Positions 38,384 to 50,339 are shown, counted from the stretch's first letter. The stretch is 64,000 bases of DNA from Hedera helix (GCA_947179155.2 OX359282.1:26956721-27020720), one strand, 5' to 3'. The notes: generated by a model from the sequence alone, not told the origin. Program-made: numbers and translations.

Positions 38384-39000
38384 TATAAGATAGGACTTTT
38401 ATCACAAAATCGAGAAAAATAAAACTGATGCCTGTAGGGAGTAGCACAAATCTGCAGGGGTGCACTCATTGTTTTTGAGCTTTTCTTCAGCTGTGGTTTC
38501 AATGTAACTTAATATTCCACTGAAAGTAACATCCATTCCTTTTCCAACAAATGGAAGGTCTAAAAACTTTTCTCCTTTCATTACAAGCTGACGAGAAACA
38601 ATAAAAACTAAATATATCTTAACAAATGTAATTACATCAAGCATATTCTCAAGAACAACACATCAACAGCAGTCAAAGCAATACACAAATTTCAAAATGT
38701 ATCTGGAAATAAAAAAGTTGTCCAAGTATTAAACTGGTTTATAGGTCACACTGTTTCTCTCTCCCTTTTGGGGGATAAGTTTTACATGACCTGTTGTTAC
38801 ATAATCCTTTTTAGCTAAAGTGCCCTTGTATAGAAGGGTGATGCAATAAGCAATTGGATATTTCAACTGAAATGCAATATCATGATATCAATCACCTGAC
38901 AAAAAATCATCACTTTATATGAATAATGAGAACGAAAACAAAAATATTACAAATGAGAAAGGGATAGAGTTGAAGAAAAAATTATTTCTTAAAAATTAAG

Positions 39001-40423
39001 TGATAAGTGAATTTATTTCCTATTTATTGAATATTTTTAGGCTTAATAATTTGTTAGTTTTTAAGTATTTTAATTTATTTTAGGTAATTTATTTTTAGTA
39101 TTTTTATATTATTTTTATTTATTTATATTTTATTTTTTAGGAAAAATAATTTGATGGCAGAAGGGTAATTAATAAGGAAACTGATGGCAAAGTTGTAATT
39201 ATGCTGAAGCAGGCACTAAGTGCCATGTGCGATAAGGGAATTAGAAGAAGCAATGACGCCGTATCGCAGAAGAAGCAAGCAGCAAGCGCCTCGCAATGCA
39301 CGAGGTTATCTGGCACGAAAAGGGCACTAAAACGGCGTTGTTTGGCATCCAGTAGGGGTTTACGCGCATGGCGCGGGCGGTTAGTCTCAGTTGACTTTGT
39401 CAAGGCACGAAGGGGTTGTTTGGCAGTGCATTAATTGCTCCAGAACGGATTATTCAAGATTTTAAGCATTAATTTGATTTCAAATTGGATTTTAATTTCA
39501 CATTAGCTTAGGATTATTAATGTATTTCTATAAATACGCTTTGACACTCTTCTATTTAGCACATTAATATGTTAGCATATATTAACATAGTTTTGTAGCA
39601 GAATATTATATTAGAGTAGTTTAGGAGTAGAAATTATGAGCAAATATTCAACGCAAAAGATTAGAGAATTAAAGGCGGAGCTTGATAATTGAAAACTATG
39701 ATCCGAGTGACAGACGGATATCAACACAGATTTGATTTGATTTGATTTTGATTTCTTTTCTTTTACTTTTACTTTTGTAATTTTTAGATGTTGAATTATT
39801 TGTGGATAATTAATTATTTAGTTATGAACTAATTTTTATTTAAGATTGCAATTGAACCCAATGTGTAGTTTAAATTATTTTTTTTAATTATATATGAGTT
39901 GTTTATTATATTTTGTGCGTTCATGTATAATTATTTGCACAATAATTAATGGGATACTCTATATGAAATCAAAAGTGGATTATAGGTTTAGATTCAAATA
40001 TGATAACATGTGAATTTATTTATTATTTTTATGAAGAGTAGCATAATAGTGTATATAAGATGAAAATATCTATATGCCACATATAAATTTGTTGAGAGAT
40101 GGATCTTAATGAATTTATTTCAAGTTATTTTGCATAGTAATATAACAACTTAATTGGAATAAGTCTTTTTATTAATTTTTAAAAAAGGTTAATAAATAGT
40201 TAAGAAATCTCAGTTAATAATTTTATATAATTAATTAATTAAAAAGAGTGTGAAGAGATTTAAAAGAAGCATTTGGAGAAATTATAATCTTAACTATTTT
40301 TAGTTTGATTTAATCATTTTCATTAGTTTAAGTGTTTGGTAATAATTATTTTTAATTCCCCGTGGGTTCGACACTCTCTTTATCATTATATTACTTGTGG
40401 GTCGTGAATACTTGCGTGTAAAT
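39001..40423 (+). repeat. Left LTR, first part
   Basis: Aligns with 47,752-49,440 with internal gaps. Shared blocks are TTGAATATTTTTAGGCTTAA, AAGGGAATTAGAAGAAGCAA, TTAGCTTAGGATTATTAATG and TCATTATATTACTTGTGGGTC. The final about 19 bases (45,002-45,020) lie beyond the nested solo LTR. Minus and plus frames at 39,137-39,434 are LTR sequence, not genes. Confidence 0.85.
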
Positions 40424-43400
40424 TGTGACGATCCCAAATCCGGGTTCCTTGAACCTCGGATCCGGTTCAACACGAGTACAACATTTTCCTTATTGTTCAT
40501 GAATTACAACAATATTATAATTGATAAATAACCATTTATTTACAATTTTACAACATCTCTTTCTATTCCAGAATCGCAATCTTTATACATTCCTAGTATG
40601 TCTTAATATCATACATGATACGACATTCTATTACAATCAATTTGAGTATCTAAGACTCATAATACATACCAACCAATTCTTATACTACACAATCATTTTA
40701 CCTGTCCAATTCGGACTGATATCTACAATGGTCGTGCTAGACCTTCAGTGAATGTAATATGCATTCCTGTTTCTTGATCCTTATCAAGACTTCAAATACT
40801 TGTACTATCTGAAAATGTTGGTTTAAGCAAGAGTGAGCACGACGGCTCAGCAAGTTTAACAGTTACACATAACACATTGCATGCTTCACATATACTCTAC
40901 AATTTATACTTACATCATGCTTTTTATGCATTTCAGTTTATGTCATACTGCTCATGCATCACATATAACATCTAGCATTTCATGCTTCATATTTTACATT
41001 TAATCATACCTCATGCATATCACAATTATCATCAATATCTTTCTATTAACAATTTAATATCACATCATAGCATGTTAAGGCACATAGGAGCAAGTTCTGA
41101 AAAACTTGCCTGGTAGCTTCTACCATTTACGCCTATTTGCGTTATTTGCTCAACCTACAATTTATATAACAAATTGACATAATCATTAGCTACCAGGACT
41201 TTTAATTAGTCTTAACTTAAGACCTTAATTTCAAATTATTAATTCTTTAGTTGTCCGACAAATGAACTTTTAAGTTCCGGACAAAAATCCTAGCCCAAAC
41301 CTAGTTTGGACACGTCGGTATACTTGACCAACTTACGCCTTCACTACACGTTCTTCGTACGACTTACTTTTAATAAGCTGCGTAAATTAATCACAAATGA
41401 CTAATTATATTGATTTAATTCAATTTAACTTTCTTCTTTTACATAACTTAATGATTTGGACATTTAATAACGTACCAAATATCTCAAAATATTATCTACC
41501 TTTGATAATATATAACTACATTCAAATATTATTAATCATTTAATAATATTTTAATCTCTTATTAATATTATTCACCCTTTAATAATATTTTAATCATTTA
41601 CTAATATTATTAATAATTTAATAATATTTTAATCACTTATTAATATTATTAACCATTTAATAATATTTTAATCACTTATTAATATTATTAACCATTTAAT
41701 AATATTTTAATCATTTATTAATATTATTATCCATTTAATAATATTTTAATCACTTCTTAATATTATCAACCATTTAATAATATTTTAATCATTTACTAAT
41801 ATTATTAATAATTTAATAATATTTTAATCACTTATTAATATTATTAACCATTTAATAATATTTTAATCACTTATTAATATTATTAACCATTTAATAATAT
41901 TTTAATCACTTATTAATATTATTATCCATTTAATAATATTTTAATCACTTCTTAATATTATCAACCATTTAATAATATTTTAATCATTTATTAATATTAT
42001 TAATCATTTAATAATATTTTAATCACTTATTAATATTATTAACTATTTAATAATATTATAATCTCTTACTAATATTATTTATCATTTAATAATATTTTAA
42101 TCATTTACTAATGTTATTCATCATTTAATAACTTTTTAATCATATACTAATATTATTAATCATTTAATAATATTTTAAATACACATTAAATAATACCAAT
42201 AGTTAATTTTTTAATTGTGGTAACTTTATTCTTTATTTTAAACATTTAGTTACCAATTAATCATTAATGGATTTTATATATATTGGTTTAATAACCAAAA
42301 CATTCATTTTACACTTATTTCAACTTAAATTTTCATAAAAAAACTCGACCCGGACCGACCCGACCCGACCCGGAGCTGGAAAAATCTGCTTAGCAGATTG
42401 TTCTGACGCAGCTGCGTCAGTCCTGACGCGGCTGCGTCAGCCATTTTGTCCGAAAGTCAACTATTTGACTGCTCGACCCTCCGACGCTCCGACAGCCATA
42501 ACTTCTTCATTTTAAAACATTTTGGGGTGATTCTTGAGTCCATTCTCATCAGAATTTCCCCCTCTACAATTTCTCTTTAGATCACAAATCCAAATTCCGA
42601 ACGGAACTGGACTAAAAATGGCTCACAAGGACAAAGTGAAAACTAAAATCACAAATCCTTGATTTTAAAGGTTCAAACTTGAATAAAATAAACTCTATAC
42701 ATTCAAATGACACCAACTTAGTGTTGTTGTCTTTCTAACTTCTTCTTTTACAACATTTCATGGTTCAATCATATTTTTGAAAACGTTTGACACAAAATTT
42801 AAAGATCGAACCACCTAGGATTTTACCGGTAATCACAATATGGAATTTTCTTCCATTTATTTGCATACCACTCATACCAATACATGATTTAAACCTATCA
42901 AACCATGAATCTACCTATATATCATAGATTTAGACTTCTAGAGCATCAAAATAACTTTTGATCGGTTAAAAATATATTTTCGACCGTTTAAAACTTATAT
43001 AAATTATAAAAATGAACTAAGGAAGAGATAGAGCACTTTTCAACCTCTTGGATTTGAATGTTCTTCTTCTTCTTCTTCTTGTATATCTTGCTAGGACTCC
43101 TCCCTTTCCTTCTTCTTGAGTGAACCATTAGCACACTAACTCACAAGCTCTCTAGCTTTTCTCTATAACCTCTCTCTCTATAATATTTGATCTACTAACA
43201 AATGAGCCAACTCTAGCTTTCTCTTACTACTCTTCTATTTATAGACTACCAAAATTGATACTTACAATTATTGTAAGTCTATAATATCACCAATACTTGC
43301 AAAAGATCAAATCAAGTTTAATTATTAAATGAATGACATTTGCTTGGATTGATTTATGGAAGTTGAGTGAAGCAACTAGGTGGAGTAAATTTGAAGCAAT

Positions 43401-44996
43401 CATTCTCCAACACTTAACTCATGTATGGTTAAAGCTCTTACTCTTGTAACCTATGTTGACTTAACTATCAACCATGGTCCAAGCTCATCAATTGATCATA
43501 CACATATCTTCCACCAAATAACCCAAGTAAGGTTAATGCTCTACAATCAAGTATACAAATATATCTAATATATTTTTATATTTACTAACATTTAACTCTA
43601 GCATTGGTTAAGGTTTTATTCATATGTCCTATATAATTATATAAGCATCTATATATATATATACACCAATATATGTATATATATTCACTTATACATGTAC
43701 AATACTTGTATTTTTGACATTTAAAATGTCATCCATCAATTTGACTACAAGCAACATAAATGGTGAAGTGTAAAATAAGCAACAATCACCAACACTTAAC
43801 CCACATGTGGTTAACTCTCTACAACATCCAACCCATGGTTACATATAAATTATACCTTGGTGAATTATATACATACACAATTGTATCTATAATATTCTTC
43901 CTACAACTAACCCATGCATAGTTAAATCTTTAATTTATTTACTACCTAGGGTTATTCAACTAACTCATCCATAGTTAATTCTCATCATCAAATTCACCCA
44001 CTTAGCATTTAACCAATGTTTGGTTAATGCTCTCTCTTATCTACCAACTAGGGTTGTTCAATTAACCCTACATTAGTTAATTCTCTACACTTAACAATAC
44101 TTGAATTTATTCTCCTAACATATTGACCAATATTTGACTTTTAAATTTGGACTCAATATTTGGGCTACTAGTTTATTTTGCATTGGGCTCCCTTATTTAA
44201 TTATTTGGGCTACCCAACACAACTCACACATCTTTATAACTTGGGCTAGGTAATTAATTTAATTTGACTTATATTAATTACCTCTTGGACTATAATCAAC
44301 ATAACATTTGGGCTTATTATTTAATTACCCACTTCATATCAATATTCTCATATTGGGCTAACATCTATAATTCTTTTGGGCTAGTCCACTAGTAGTAATT
44401 AAATTACTTGGACTCTTCATGAGGCTAGATCCTTAAAGTTATTTGGACCTCTATAATTACCAACAAGACTTTCAACCATTCAAATATTGGGCTTGCTTAA
44501 ATCCATTAATGGACTCTATACAACAACTTAATAATTAAGTTAATTACTTAATTAATTTAATTTCTTAATATTGTCATTCTAGACAATCATTATAGCTTCG
44601 CAATAACTTTAAACCTTAACTAATATAATTAACTTAATTAATTATATTTTATGTCTTTCCTTCTTACTCCATTTTTAAACTAATTAATTTATTAGTTTAA
44701 TTGAGTACTTAATTTACTTCACACATCATCTTGTTTGACTAACAAACTCAACTCTAGGTATATATATTAATATAATCATCTTCACTTTTCAATTGAATTT
44801 ATTTTCTTAATAAATTCTCTACAAGCACCGTTAAAATATTTCCACATTTAATTTTCTAACAAATACCTTATGTTAAAAAAAATGTTCACCCATTTTCTAC
44901 ACATCTTACTTCTCAAATTTTAGGTTTTAAACCTTAACCTTTAATAAAATCAATTAAGATATTATTTAAAATCTTGAAAATATCTGGGATATTACA
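40424..44996 (-). mobile_element. Solo LTR (4,573 bp) nested in the left LTR
   Basis: Starts TGTGACGATCCCAAATCCGG and ends GGGATATTACA, with perfect 5-bp target duplications TAAAT at 40,419-40,423 and 44,997-45,001. It is the same family as the LTRs at 2,291 and 9,122: matching 5' block, 40-bp palindrome array (41,513-42,180), CATAACTTCTTCATTT, and AAACATTTTGGGGTGATTCT. A minus-strand TATAAATA is at 43,236-43,243. The two GC-rich palindromes differ in sequence (42,403-42,420 and 42,423-42,440). There is no internal region. This is one of the longer LTRs one would expect in plants. Confidence 0.93.
41513..42180. repeat. Array of about 40-bp palindromic units in the solo LTR
   Basis: About 16 units of TTAATATTATTAACCATTTA then ATAATATTTTAATCACTTA, more regular than in the 2,291 element, with higher-order duplication of several units (the block at about 41,590-41,790 recurs at about 41,795-41,990). 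Confidence 0.9.
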
Positions 44997-45030
44997 TAAA
45001 TTCCTATTTAAAATTAGACAAATAAGTTTT

Positions 45031-45047
45031 TGGCGTCGTTGCCAGGA
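45031..45047 (+). promoter_or_regulatory. Primer binding site (tRNA-Asp)
   Basis: TGGCGTCGTTGCCAGGA, differing at two positions from TGGCGCCGTTGCCGGGG, the complement of the plant tRNA-Asp 3' end used by Athila/Tat-type elements. Both differences are transitions. It fixes the plus orientation of the element. Confidence 0.8.
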
Positions 45048-45145
45048 AATTAATTTAATAATTTGTGTCAATATTAATTTTAGTCAAATTAGTTTTAATT
45101 TAAATTTGTATATTTTTATTTATTTGATTTTTCTTTTCAGGTACG

Positions 45146-45664
45146 ATGACTGCATTTAATTATCAATGGTTTTCTGAAATGATGATTCAACCAAGTGTGG
45201 GAGAAATAGTTGACCAATTGAATGCACAGTCTGAGGAGTTTGAAAGAAAATTTGATGCTTTGGGGAATCAATCCATTTAGAATGCCTACTATTATCAGCA
45301 ACAACCTAATTATACCCTGAACTATTATCATCCGGGTTGACAGGATTATCCGAATCATTCATGAAATAACAACAATCAAGACCAATTCTATGCTTCAAAA
45401 ATATCATATCATCAAGATTTTTAATACCTACCTCCACTGCAACAAAAGCATATATCTAATTTGGAGGAAATTCTTGATAGGTTTTTAGAGCAAATTGAGA
45501 CAAGAATGAATAATCAAGAAGTTTTTACTCTAGAACTATCATACTCGTCAAAATTTTCGTATCAACCTCAATCTTACGAATTCTAGTCTCAGCAACTTCC
45601 ACCGCAGCAAGAGAAAAAATCAAATTTAGAGAAAAAAAATTGCAAGGCTTATGGATTCTTCTGA
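45146..45664 (+). pseudogene. gag: Decayed gag, N-terminal part
   Basis: A single frame from ATG 45,146 stays readable for about 172 codons apart from about five internal stops. It has a Gln/Asn/Tyr-rich section (NAYYYQQQPNYTLNYYHPG), then LPPLQQKHISNLEEILDRFL and PPQQEKKSNLEK, the pattern of the middle of Athila/Tat-type Gag. Each internal stop is one transition from CAG, CAA, CGA or TGG. This suggests decay by deamination of methylated cytosine rather than by random indels. No capsid core remains intact. Confidence 0.65.
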
Positions 45665-45794
45665 AAGGAGTACTAAAAGCATTGAAGAATCAATTCGAGA
45701 TTGGAAAATTTGAATGGGTGATATGGAGATTTAAAGGAAAGAGGATGAGATTCAAAGGGAACAACTTGTCAATCCAGTCAATAGTTGCCTTCGC

Positions 45795-46160
45795 AACATG
45801 TTACCAAGCAATACAGAAATAAATCTTGAGGAGGAAGGTAAAGAGCAGTGTGAGACAGTTACATTAGAAAATGACAAGGAGTTTCAAGAGGCTAAAAAAA
45901 TAAATCTTAAGAGATCTCGTTCGGATGAGGAAGATGCTGATGAGGTTAAAAATAAGATGAACAAGATTTGGGAAGATGAAGAGAATAATGAGGATGATAA
46001 AACTGTGAGCTTGAATTGTATTAAGAAAAATTCGATTGTGCCTTCCTGCAACAAAATCAAAATTCTTAGGGGTACTAATGGATTGACTTTGCTAAAGGCA
46101 ATGATAGCTTGGATGAATTCAAGTTTGGGGGCGATTCGCAATCTTTCAAGGATGCCATAG
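45795..46160 (+). pseudogene. gag: Decayed gag, C-terminal part
   Basis: A 120-codon frame begins MLPSNTEINLEEEGKEQCET, which matches the conserved LPSNTExNP...K..TLRSGKE region of Athila/Tat-type Gag. It continues with an acidic-basic stretch (KRSRSDEEDADEVKNKMNK). It is separated from the N-terminal part by frameshifts at about 45,665-45,790. Protease, reverse transcriptase and integrase are absent downstream. Confidence 0.6.
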
Positions 46161-46164
46161 AGAT

Positions 46165-47751
46165 CAAAGAAAAAAATGAAGCGGAGGAATGAAAAGACAA
46201 TTTTTGCGATTGGGCCTGATTGAAAGAAAATGGAGTAGTTAGGCTGAGACTTTAAATCAAGCCCTTATTGGGTGGCAACCCAAGTTTTAGTTTTAGTTTT
46301 TATTTATTTATTATTTTTTTTAGTAAATTTTAGTTAGCTTTTTTTATTTAGTTATTTGTTTTAATATTTTATTTTTATTTTTATTTCAGGTTTTTCGTGT
46401 CAATACACTCAGACTTAGCAGATGAGGAGCAAAATGCTACATATTCAGGGGAGTCATTTGTTTTAATTTTTTTTATTTTGCACATTTAGGATAATGTCTG
46501 TTTTAAGTTTGGAGGCGTATTAAATTTTGAAATATTTTTTTAAAATTTATTAATTGTTTTTAGGTTTTATTTTAGTTTAAATTTTAGAATTTTGTGGGTA
46601 TATTTACTGCAAACCTTCACGAGACACAACTCGTCCACTTGGATAACCTTGGGGTTTAAAGGCTTATTTGTAATGCCAAGTGCAATCGTGTTTTCTATGA
46701 AAATGAGATAGCTTAGTTTTTAGGTTTAGTCTTTTGGGCAATGAATTAATTGAATTAAATTTTAGTGGATGATAAAATTTTGGTTTTTATGTAATAACTT
46801 TTGAAAATTGATAAATTTTTGTTTGTCTTAATTTTGGCTTTTTGTTGGTTATTATTTTATTTAAGATCTTTCTTTTTATGCACTCATATCTATTTGTGTT
46901 GAGTTAGTTTTAATTTAGAGAAAATTTATATGGTTAATTGCTTATGATAGATATTTATGAACTCTATATCTTATTTGATCATAATTTAAAGCGAACTATT
47001 TGGCGGATTATAATTTGGTAGAGATGATTTTGGTGATTTTTCTAGGATTATTTAATATTGAGTTTCCCAAGTTAAATTGAAGAAAAAAAATGTGGTGAGT
47101 TGAGATGGAGTGTAAAATGCATTCATTTATAAACATGTGTAAAAACGAGATGGAGCGTAAAACGCACTTGTATTGGCAAAAAATAGAAAAGTGAGATAGA
47201 GCATAAAATGCACTCACCTACGAAATAAAGAGAATGAAAAAAAAAGGAAAACAAAAAAGGATTGCCACATATTTTAGTTAAATATTTGGAAAATTATGTA
47301 GTTAATGCAATTAATGATCCTAGTGTGTTTAATGCGTTGAATCCTTTTGATCTTCTACTTATATTTTGCCTGTTTATTAGCTGAAATATGTGAAAAAGTA
47401 ATTTTATAGAATTTTACTTTGTAATTCTTTTATTGTGTAATATCTTTTATGAGACATTTAATTACATGAATTTATTTGAGTTTTAGATTAGTTTGATACA
47501 TTTGGATTTTTATACATACACGAAGGGTCTCGAGTAGAGTAAGATTAAAAAATATGTTAAAAATTTTGGGCTTTGCATGCTTTTAAAATTTTCTTTGAGT
47601 TATTATTTTCTGAAATTGTTGAGGATAATATTGAAATTCATGTTGATTCATTGCTTGAGCAATTTTTGGTTTAGTTAGTTGAGTCTTAGTTTTAATTTTT
47701 ATAGTTTTTGTTTTGCTTGAGGGCAAACAAAGATTTAAGTTTTGGGGTATT
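46165..47751 (+). other. 3' internal region of the Tat/Athila-like element
   Basis: Non-coding. Contains TTATTGGGTGGCAACCCAAG (46,263-46,282), a purine-tract-like TTTTAAGTTTGGAGG (46,502-46,516), three copies of GAGAT(G/A)GAG(T/C)(G/A)TAAAA(T/C)GCA(C/T)T between 47,103 and 47,216, and the terminal AAGTTTTGGGGTATT (47,737-47,751) directly before the right LTR. Confidence 0.65.
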
Positions 47752-49465
47752 TGATAAGTTGATTTATTTACAATTTATTGAATATTTTTAGGCTTAATAA
47801 TTTGTTAATTTTTAAGCATTTTAATTTATTTTAGGTAATTTATGTGTTATTATGTATTTTTATTATTTTTATTTATTTTTAATTAACTTATATTTTAGTT
47901 TTTAGGAAAAACAATCTGATGGCAGAACGGTAATTAATGAGAAGTTTGGTGGCAATCTGGTAAATAAGGAGATCGGTGGCAAAGTTGTAATTATTCTGAA
48001 GCAGGCGCTAGGCGCCATGCGCGATAAGGGAATTAGAAGAAGCAAGCAGCAACGACGCCGTATCGAAGAAGAAGCAAGCAGCAGGCGCCTCGCCATGCGC
48101 AAGGTTATTTGGCACGAAAAGGGCAATGAAACGATGTTTTTTGGCATCCGATAGGGGCTTGCGCGCATGGCGTGGGCGGCTATAATCTCAATTGACTTGG
48201 TTAAGGCGCGAAGGGACTGTTCGGCAGCGCAATAATAGCTCCAGAACAGATTATTCACAATTTTAAGCATTAATTTGATTCCAAATTGAATTTTAATTCC
48301 ACATTAGCTTAGGATTATTAATGTCTTCCTATAAATACGCTATGAGACTCTTAGACTCTTATATTTAGCACATTACTATATACTTTAACATAGTTTTATA
48401 GCAGAATATTATATTAGAGTAGTTTAGGAGTAGAAATTAGGAGAAAATATTCAACGCGAATGATTTGAGAATTAAAGACGGAGCTTTAGAATTGAAGACT
48501 TTGATCCAAGTGACAGACGGATATCAATACACAGATTTGATTTCTTTTATTTTCTTTTTATTTTTAGAATTTTGAGATTTTGAATTATTTATGAATAATT
48601 TATTATTTAATTATGAACTAATTTTTATTTAAGATGACAATTGAACTCAATTTGTAGTTTAAATTAATTTATTTTCTTTTTAATTAAATTGATTATAATT
48701 GAATTGTTTATCATATTTTGTGTGTTTAAATATTTAATTATTTGCATTAATTAATGTGGTAATCTATATAAAATTGACGGATGGATAATAGTGTTTAGAC
48801 CTAATTAATTATTTTGTGCGTTAATGTATTAATTAATTGTGATTAATTATTGAGATAATTTATATGAAATTGAGAGATGTATTATAAATTTAGATATGAA
48901 TATAATGACATATGTTTGTGTTTTCTGCGTTGATGAAATTCATGATTCGTGTATAGGATAGAGATATCCCTGTATGTCATATGTAATCTTAAGAGAATCT
49001 CTGCTTTAAATCCTTTTTAATTATAATTCACATAGAGATATAGTGAGTTAGTTAATTAGGGTGCTCTCTTTAATTTTGTTGCCTTTTTGTCGGATTTAAA
49101 GGAAATTATTTATGTGATCATCGAAAGGTGCATATAAATACTATAAAGAATTCTCGGTTAATAATTTAATATAATTAATTAATTAAAAAGTGAGTGAAGA
49201 GATTTAAATGAAGTATTGGGAGAAATTGTAATCTTAACTATTTTGAATTTGATTTAATCATTTTCATTAGTTTAATTTAATTAGTAATTTTAATTAGTTT
49301 ATTTTATAAATTTATTGCAATTGTTTAAATAAAATTAATTTGATATTAAATTAGTGTTTGATAATAATTATTCTTAATTCCTTGTTGATTCGACACTCGA
49401 CTTTATCATTATATTACTTGTGGGTCACGTATACTTCCATGTAAATTCATATTTAAAATTAGGCA
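47752..49465 (+). repeat. Right LTR
   Basis: 1,714 bp, starting TGATAAGTTGATTTATT and ending TTAAAATTAGGCA. It is about 270 bp longer than the left LTR net of the nested solo LTR, mostly at about 48,720-49,150. Its minus-strand frame at 47,902-48,270 parallels one in the left LTR and is not a gene. Confidence 0.85.
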
Positions 49466-49496
49466 AACAAGTATTTGCTTCATGTGTGTGTGAATT

Positions 49497-50273
49497 CCTA
49501 CACATTGGTAAGGCTGCAAACGAGTAGAATCGATCCGAATTTTAAATTGCTCGGATTCGACTCGTAAAGTTAAATTCATACTCGAATTTGACTCGGATTA
49601 GAACTATATTTGAAAAACTTTACTCAGATTCGACTCGACTTGAATTTTCGTTACTCGAATTCGATTCGACTCGGATCGAATTATATTCAAACTACTCACG
49701 AACTTCAAATTCAAACTTAAATTCGAGTCTCCACATAATAACTAGTTTTATAATACATATAATTATTAATTGAACTTATTATTTTACTTAGAAAAAAATA
49801 ATATAATTACACTTTAAATATATAAAATTATAATTAAAGTTACAAATAAAATAAAAAAAATAATAACTAATTATTCAAATTTTGTTTAATTGTGTATATA
49901 TTATAAGAGAATGTATCAAGTATAGATTCGAATATGTATAAATCGATTATGTATCAGTTCATGATTAAAAATTCGAATAGTTTGAATCCTAAACGAGACG
50001 AGTATAAATTTATTCAGATTCTACTCGTATTTTTATTCGAACTATTTTTTATATTCAGATTTGAATCATATTATTAACGAATTTGAGTCTCGCTCACATT
50101 TTTTCGAGTCGAGCCCGAACTGTTTAGTTCGATTTACAGCCTTACACATTGGGTTCAATTACAATTTCAAATAAAAATTAGTCCTTAACTAAATAATTAA
50201 TTATCAACAAATAATTTAACATCTCAAAATTACAAAACTAAAAGGAAAAGAAATCAAATCAAATCTGTGTTTA
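49497..50273 (-). repeat. Inverted fragment of the same LTR family, split by a MITE
   Basis: CTACACATTGG then GTTCAATTACAATTTC, AAATAAAAATTAGT, AACTAAATAATTAATTATC and GAAATCAAATCAAATCTGTG match, inverted, about 39,728-39,880 of the left LTR. The fragment is interrupted by the hAT MITE at 49,509-50,144. Confidence 0.7.
49509..50144. mobile_element. hAT-like MITE (636 bp)
   Basis: Ends TAAGGCTGCAAACGAG and CGATTTACAGCCTTA are inverted repeats, with a perfect 8-bp target duplication CACATTGG at 49,501-49,508 and 50,145-50,152. The interior is rich in ATTCGACTCG and ACTCGGATTCGA-type motifs, as in the family member at 37,082-37,483. No transposase. Confidence 0.88.
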
Positions 50274-50339
50274 AATGAGAAAATTAATGTATAAATTAGT
50301 GAAGTTGTCTAAAATGGTAAAATAATTACGGAGAACTCT

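Larger units (their letters stand above)
39001..49465 (+). mobile_element. Tat/Athila-like Ty3/gypsy element without pol, inserted in the KAE1 intron
   Basis: Left LTR 39,001-40,423 plus 45,002-45,020 (split by a solo LTR), right LTR 47,752-49,465, both starting TGATAAGT and sharing TATAAATA boxes (39,529-39,536 and 48,330-48,337). The internal region of about 2.7 kb has a tRNA-Asp primer site, decayed gag, CTTATTGGGTGGCAACCCAAG (46,262-46,282) as in Athila/Tat elements, and purine tracts before the right LTR. No reverse transcriptase, RNase H or integrase is present. A target duplication is not evident. An inverted LTR fragment adjoins the right end, so the edge may be rearranged. It lies between exons A and B of the KAE1 pseudogene. 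Confidence 0.85.

Noticed and set aside
39137..39434. Frames in the left LTR and their counterpart at 47,902-48,270
   Set aside because: They lie within LTRs, are not conserved in reading frame between the two copies and match no protein family.
41513..42180. CRISPR-like array of repeats and spacers
   Set aside because: Units are imperfect, the spacers are also repeated, and the DNA is a plant LTR; no cas genes.
45031..45047. Possible tRNA gene fragment
   Set aside because: It matches only the tRNA-Asp 3' end at the correct place for a primer site; no cloverleaf sequence precedes it.
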